DNA of 64,000 bases from Sphingomonas sp. PR090111-T3T-6A. GTDB lineage: Bacteria; Pseudomonadota; Alphaproteobacteria; Sphingomonadales; Sphingomonadaceae. Made by a program: the position numbers and the translations under genes. Below the pieces are notes generated by a model that was given only the letters and a program-made list of their open reading frames with translations, was not told the origin of the DNA and did no database searches. The stretch spans positions 62,001 to 126,000 of the forward strand of contig NZ_AORL01000022.1 of the NCBI RefSeq assembly GCF_000383095.1, read 5' to 3'. This document shows positions 60,841 through 64,000 of the stretch, piece by piece. How positions within the stretch are numbered: the stretch's first letter is position 1; every line of letters begins with the position of its first letter.

Positions 60841-61893
60841 GTGGACGCGCCGCGGATCGCCATCGATGCGATGGGAGGAGATGGCGGAGCGGCCACGATG
60901 CTGGCAGGCGCCGCGCTCGCTTTGTCGCGGGCTCCCGATCTCAAGTTCCTGATCGTCGGCGACGAAACCGTCGTCGGGGCTGAGCTTGCACGTCATCGCG
61001 GCCTCGCCGCCGCGTGCGAGGTACGGCACGCGCCCGATATGATTTCGGGCGACGACAAGCCGAGCCAGGCCATCCGCCGCGCCAAGACCACGTCGATGGG
61101 CCTCGCCATCGCCGCCGTGAAGGACGGCGATGCGGGGGCCGCCGTGTCTTCGGGCAATACCGGCGCGCTGATGGCGATGTCGAAGCTCGCGCTGCGCACC
61201 ATGCCGGGCATCGACCGCCCGGCGCTGTCCGCGCTCATGCCCAGCTTCGGCGAGACCGACACGGTGATGCTCGACCTCGGCGCCAACACCGAGTGCGACG
61301 CCAACAATCTCGTCCAGTTCGCGCTGATGGGTGCCGCCTATTCGCGCGCGGCGCTGGACATTGCGCGCCCCAAGGTGGCGCTGCTCAACATCGGCACCGA
61401 AGAGCTGAAGGGCACCGACGAGCTGAAGCGCGCCGCCCAGATGCTGCGCGACGCCTCGGCGACGCTGCCGCTCGAATTCGTGGGCTTCATCGAAGGCAAC
61501 CGCATCAGCCGCGGCGAAGTCGATGTCGTCGTGTCGGACGGCTTCTCGGGCAATATCGCGCTCAAGACGGCCGAGGGCACGGTGCGCTTCGTCACCGACC
61601 TGCTGCGCCGTTCGTTCAGCAGCTCCTTCCGCTCGAAGATGGGCTTCCTGCTGTCGAAGCCGGCGCTGCACCTGCTGCGCGTCCATCTCGATCCGAACAA
61701 CCACAACGGCGCGATCTTCCTCGGCTTGAACGGCATCATCGTGAAGAGCCATGGCAGCGCCGACGACAAGGGCGTCGCCAACGCCATCGCTGTCGCCGCG
61801 AAGGTGCTGCGCGAGGATCTGGCCCGCCGCATCGCCCATGATCTCGCCGATTATCGGGCCACCTCCCCTTCCGAATCGATCGCGGTGAAATGA
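60841..61893 (+). CDS. plsX: Phosphate acyltransferase PlsX
   Basis: A 350-residue enzyme that makes acyl-phosphate from acyl-ACP for phospholipid synthesis. The start [14 protein letters not shown] is the family hallmark, and [32 protein letters not shown] and [17 protein letters not shown] follow. GTG 60841 with GGCGGA 6 nt upstream is chosen; TTG 60835 is an in-frame alternative. Its stop overlaps the fabH start (ATGA). Confidence 0.94.
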   Translation: MDAPRIAIDAMGGDGGAATMLAGAALALSRAPDLKFLIVGDETVVGAELARHRGLAAACEVRHAPDMISGDDKPSQAIRRAKTTSMGLAIAAVKDGDAGAAVSSGNTGALMAMSKLALRTMPGIDRPALSALMPSFGETDTVMLDLGANTECDANNLVQFALMGAAYSRAALDIARPKVALLNIGTEELKGTDELKRAAQMLRDASATLPLEFVGFIEGNRISRGEVDVVVSDGFSGNIALKTAEGTVRFVTDLLRRSFSSSFRSKMGFLLSKPALHLLRVHLDPNNHNGAIFLGLNGIIVKSHGSADDKGVANAIAVAAKVLREDLARRIAHDLADYRATSPSESIAVK

Positions 61894-62900
61894 CCGATCA
61901 GCTTCCGACGTCCGCTCCCGTCCTGCGCGCCGTGATTGCGGGCACCGGCTCCGCCCTGCCGCGCCGCCGCGTCACCAACACCGAGCTGGCCGAGACGGTC
62001 GACACCTCCGACGAGTGGATCGTCGAGCGCACCGGCATCCGCGCCCGCCACCTCGCCGCCGAGGATGAGACCACCGCGACGCTCGCCACCGACGCCGCCC
62101 GCAAGGCGCTCGAAGCCGCCGGCATGGACGCGAGCGAGATCGGCCTGATCGTGCTCGCCACCGCGACGCCGGACCAGACCTTCCCGGCGTCCGCCACCAA
62201 GGTGCAGGCCGCGCTCGGCATCAACGACTGCGTGGCGTTCGATGTGCAGGCGGTGTGCTCGGGCTTCCTCTACGCGCTGTCGGTTGCCGAGAGCATGATG
62301 CGTGGCGGCATGACCAGGGCCGCGCTGGTGATCGGCGCCGAGACATTCAGCCGCATCCTCGACTGGGAAGACCGCGCGACCTGCGTGCTGTTCGGCGATG
62401 GCGCCGGCGCCGTGGTGCTCCGCGCCGAGACGAGCGCAGCCGATCCCGCCGACAAGGCGGCGCGCGGCGTGCTGTCATCGCGCCTCCACGCGGATGGGCG
62501 CCACAACGAGCTGCTCTATGTGGACGGCGGCCCGTCGACCACGCAGACGGTCGGCAAGGTCCGCATGAAGGGTCGGGAGGTGTTCCGCCACGCCGTGGTG
62601 AACCTCGCCTCCGTGCTCGGCGAAGTGCTGGCGGAGGTCGGCCTCGCGCCCGCCGACATCGACTGGCTCGTTCCCCATCAGGCCAATGCCCGCATCCTCG
62701 ACGCCACCGCCCGCAAGCTCGACTTGCCCGCCGAGCGCGTCATCGTGACCGTCGACGAACATGCGAACACGTCGGCCGCTTCCGTCCCCCTGGCGCTCGA
62801 CGTCGCGGTGCGCGACGGCCGCATCAAGCGCGGCGACCTGCTCGTCCTCGAGGCGATGGGCGGCGGCTTCACCTGGGGTGCGGCGGTCGTCCGCTACTGA
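61890..62900 (+). CDS. fabH: 3-oxoacyl-[acyl-carrier-protein] synthase III
   Basis: A 336-residue KAS III with the catalytic triad: Cys about 120 in [13 protein letters not shown], His in [11 protein letters not shown] and Asn in [13 protein letters not shown]. It condenses acetyl-CoA with malonyl-ACP to start fatty acid synthesis. The ATG overlaps plsX by ATGA, as in many bacteria. ihfA follows after an 88-bp gap. Confidence 0.96.
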   Translation: MTDQLPTSAPVLRAVIAGTGSALPRRRVTNTELAETVDTSDEWIVERTGIRARHLAAEDETTATLATDAARKALEAAGMDASEIGLIVLATATPDQTFPASATKVQAALGINDCVAFDVQAVCSGFLYALSVAESMMRGGMTRAALVIGAETFSRILDWEDRATCVLFGDGAGAVVLRAETSAADPADKAARGVLSSRLHADGRHNELLYVDGGPSTTQTVGKVRMKGREVFRHAVVNLASVLGEVLAEVGLAPADIDWLVPHQANARILDATARKLDLPAERVIVTVDEHANTSAASVPLALDVAVRDGRIKRGDLLVLEAMGGGFTWGAAVVRY

Positions 62901-62988
62901 TACCGGCCGATCGCAAGCCCCCATTGGCGGCCGCCCTCGGTGCCGCTAATATTGCGGGTCTGTAATACGAGTCCTGACGGGGGAATTC

Positions 62989-63288
62989 ATGGCCGATATC
63001 GAGACCTTGACACGTGCGGACCTCAGCGACGTGGTCCATCGCGAGATCGGCCTGTCCCGCGCGGATTCGGCCTCGATGGTCGAGCAGGTGCTGTCGCTGA
63101 TGTGCGGCGCCATGGCCAATGCCGAGAACGTCAAGATCTCCGGCTTCGGCACCTTCGTGCTGCGCGACAAGGGCGAGCGCATCGGCCGCAACCCCAAAAC
63201 CGGCGTCGAGGTGCCGATCGCGCCCCGCCGGGTTCTCACCTTCCGCGCCAGCAACATGCTGCGCGACCGCATCGCAGAGGCAAGTTGA
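62989..63288 (+). CDS. ihfA: Integration host factor alpha subunit
   Basis: A 99-residue DNA-bending protein: [29 protein letters not shown] as the dimer helices and the beta-arm [23 protein letters not shown] with the intercalating proline in RNPKTG. It works as a heterodimer with IhfB. GGGGGAATTC lies before the ATG. It overlaps a possible TTG start of the merR gene by TTGA. Confidence 0.94.
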   Translation: MADIETLTRADLSDVVHREIGLSRADSASMVEQVLSLMCGAMANAENVKISGFGTFVLRDKGERIGRNPKTGVEVPIAPRRVLTFRASNMLRDRIAEAS

Positions 63289-63296
63289 ACGAGAGC

Positions 63297-63674
63297 ATGG
63301 ATAAATCCGACGCCGCCTTCCGCACCATCGGCGAGGTTTCGGATGAGCTGGGCGTGGCGCAGCATGTGCTGCGCTATTGGGAAACGCGCTTTCCGCAGTT
63401 GAAACCGATCCAGCGCGCCGGCAACCGCCGCTATTATCGGCCCGCCGACGTGACGCTGGCCCGCCGCATCCACACGCTGCTCAACCGCGACGGCTATACG
63501 GTGAAGGGCGTGCAGAAGCTGCTCGCCACCAGGAGCGCGCCCGAAGCGGAGCCGGCCGTGCCGGTCGCGAAAGCCGTGCCCCCATCGTCCATGCCCAACG
63601 TGACGCCATCGGCGCCGCTCGACGAATTGCGCGCGATCCGGGCGCAGCTCGCCGCACTGCTCGCGGCGGGCTGA
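63297..63674 (+). CDS. MerR family transcriptional regulator following ihfA
   Basis: A 125-residue regulator. The MerR winged helix occupies about 8-78: [30 protein letters not shown], then [34 protein letters not shown] Pro/Ala linker and a short helix follow. This IhfA-MerR pair is widespread in alphaproteobacteria. No effector domain is present, so a small-molecule ligand is unlikely. ATG 63297 is chosen; TTG 63285, overlapping the ihfA stop, is the alternative. Confidence 0.87.
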   Translation: MDKSDAAFRTIGEVSDELGVAQHVLRYWETRFPQLKPIQRAGNRRYYRPADVTLARRIHTLLNRDGYTVKGVQKLLATRSAPEAEPAVPVAKAVPPSSMPNVTPSAPLDELRAIRAQLAALLAAG

Positions 63675-63680
63675 GGCCTC

Positions 63681-64000
63681 TCAGAGGCGCCGGTCCGGCC
63701 CCAGCGCGGGATCGAGATCGCGCGGGCGGATGAATCGGACGAGGTGTCCGTCGCCGGCGTGGATATCCTGCCAATGGTCGACGTCGAAGCGGATCTCGGC
63801 GACGCTGGCGGTGGGATATTTCTCCCCGACCGAATCGCGCGTGCTACCGTTCGCCTTCTCGTCCGATCCGGCGAGCAGCAGCACCAGCTCCTCCAGCCCC
63901 GGATTGTGGCCCACCAGCATCAGCGCCTCGACCCGGTCAGGCGTCTCCTGCACCATCTCGAGCAGCGTCGCGGCAGTGGCGAGGTAAGCGCGCCGGTCCC
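63681..64000 (-). CDS. SixA-type histidine phosphatase, N-terminal part cut off by the window edge
   Basis: The visible C-terminal 106 residues are of the SixA/phosphoglycerate mutase branch: ALMLVGHNPGLEELVLLLAG, the second histidine motif, followed by a helical end. The N-terminal RHG motif lies beyond the window edge. SixA removes phosphate from histidine residues of phosphotransfer proteins. It is convergent with the merR gene. Confidence 0.8.
   Translation of the reverse strand, partial: DRRAYLATAATLLEMVQETPDRVEALMLVGHNPGLEELVLLLAGSDEKANGSTRDSVGEKYPTASVAEIRFDVDHWQDIHAGDGHLVRFIRPRDLDPALGPDRRL

Noticed and set aside
63676-63688. Inverted repeat GCCTCT-C-AGAGGC between merR and sixA as a terminator
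   Set aside because: The loop is one base, there is no T-run, and it overlaps the SixA stop codon.

Overview
The window is 64 kb of GC-rich chromosomal DNA from an alphaproteobacterium, most likely a member of the Sphingomonadales. The evidence is a MipZ division-site ATPase, a divK/DUF3572 divergent pair, a DUF4169 gene, an aa3 oxidase cluster in ctaC-ctaD-ctaB-ctaG-ctaE order, GGAAC-N16/17-CGTT promoters of the EcfG general stress type, and many small housekeeping genes joined by ATGA, GTGA or TGATG overlaps. I see no rRNA, tRNA, CRISPR array, transposase, integrase or phage gene, and no gap between genes longer than about 230 bases. The long ORFs antisense to real genes are shadows of the high-GC codon pattern.

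Layout. 1-2.6 kb: the cut end of a FUSC-type transporter under a MarR regulator, cutA, and a LysR regulator. 2.7-7.2 kb: a valine catabolic cluster (mmsA, acyl-CoA dehydrogenase, enoyl-CoA hydratase, mmsB). 7.3-11 kb: a tiny putative zinc-knuckle gene, an EF-hand protein and an EnvZ/OmpR-like pair divergent from an LTXXQ periplasmic protein. 11-14.5 kb: kdpE and kdpD head to head without kdpFABC. 14.6-20 kb: an SDR gene, an OpuB-type osmolyte transporter with a fused permease/binding protein, a zincin, ccmA-ccmB, and a cupredoxin-like protein lacking two copper ligands. 30.0 down to 19.96 kb: an oxidase super-cluster on the minus strand (ctaC, ctaD, ctaB, a 45-residue membrane peptide, ctaG, ctaE, DUF983, SURF1), followed by thrC, an M16 peptidase and a methyltransferase.

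30.2-35.1 kb: a plus-strand run pyrE, serine hydrolase, pdxJ, acpS, lepB, AI-2E-type permease, interrupted by a nested palindromic repeat. 35.2-40.6 kb: FKBP isomerase, rpsU, an ATP-dependent DNA ligase, a DUF1328 peptide and dps (both behind EcfG-type promoters), a GDT1 protein, rpmG and divK. 40.6-49.9 kb: a HAD hydrolase, RidA, a GDPD phosphodiesterase, a FemAB-like acyltransferase, panC, mipZ, a membrane J-domain peptide, a phosphohexomutase, a TMEM175 channel and a glycosyltransferase. 49.8-55.5 kb: the partners of the ligase (MBL exonuclease, Lhr-type helicase, PdeM nuclease) together with a SANT/Myb-like 59-residue protein and a CHAP amidase behind an EcfG-type promoter. 55.5-64 kb: msrA, an aspartate aminotransferase, a fused pabBC, an MBL hydrolase, MAPEG, rpmF-plsX-fabH-ihfA-merR, and the cut end of a SixA phosphatase.

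Two themes deserve attention. A four-enzyme ligase-associated DNA repair set is split between two loci 12 kb apart, with an extra small DNA-binding-type protein beside it. A set of promoters matching the general stress sigma factor consensus precedes dps, the DUF1328 peptide and the CHAP amidase, with weaker matches before the repair exonuclease and helicase.
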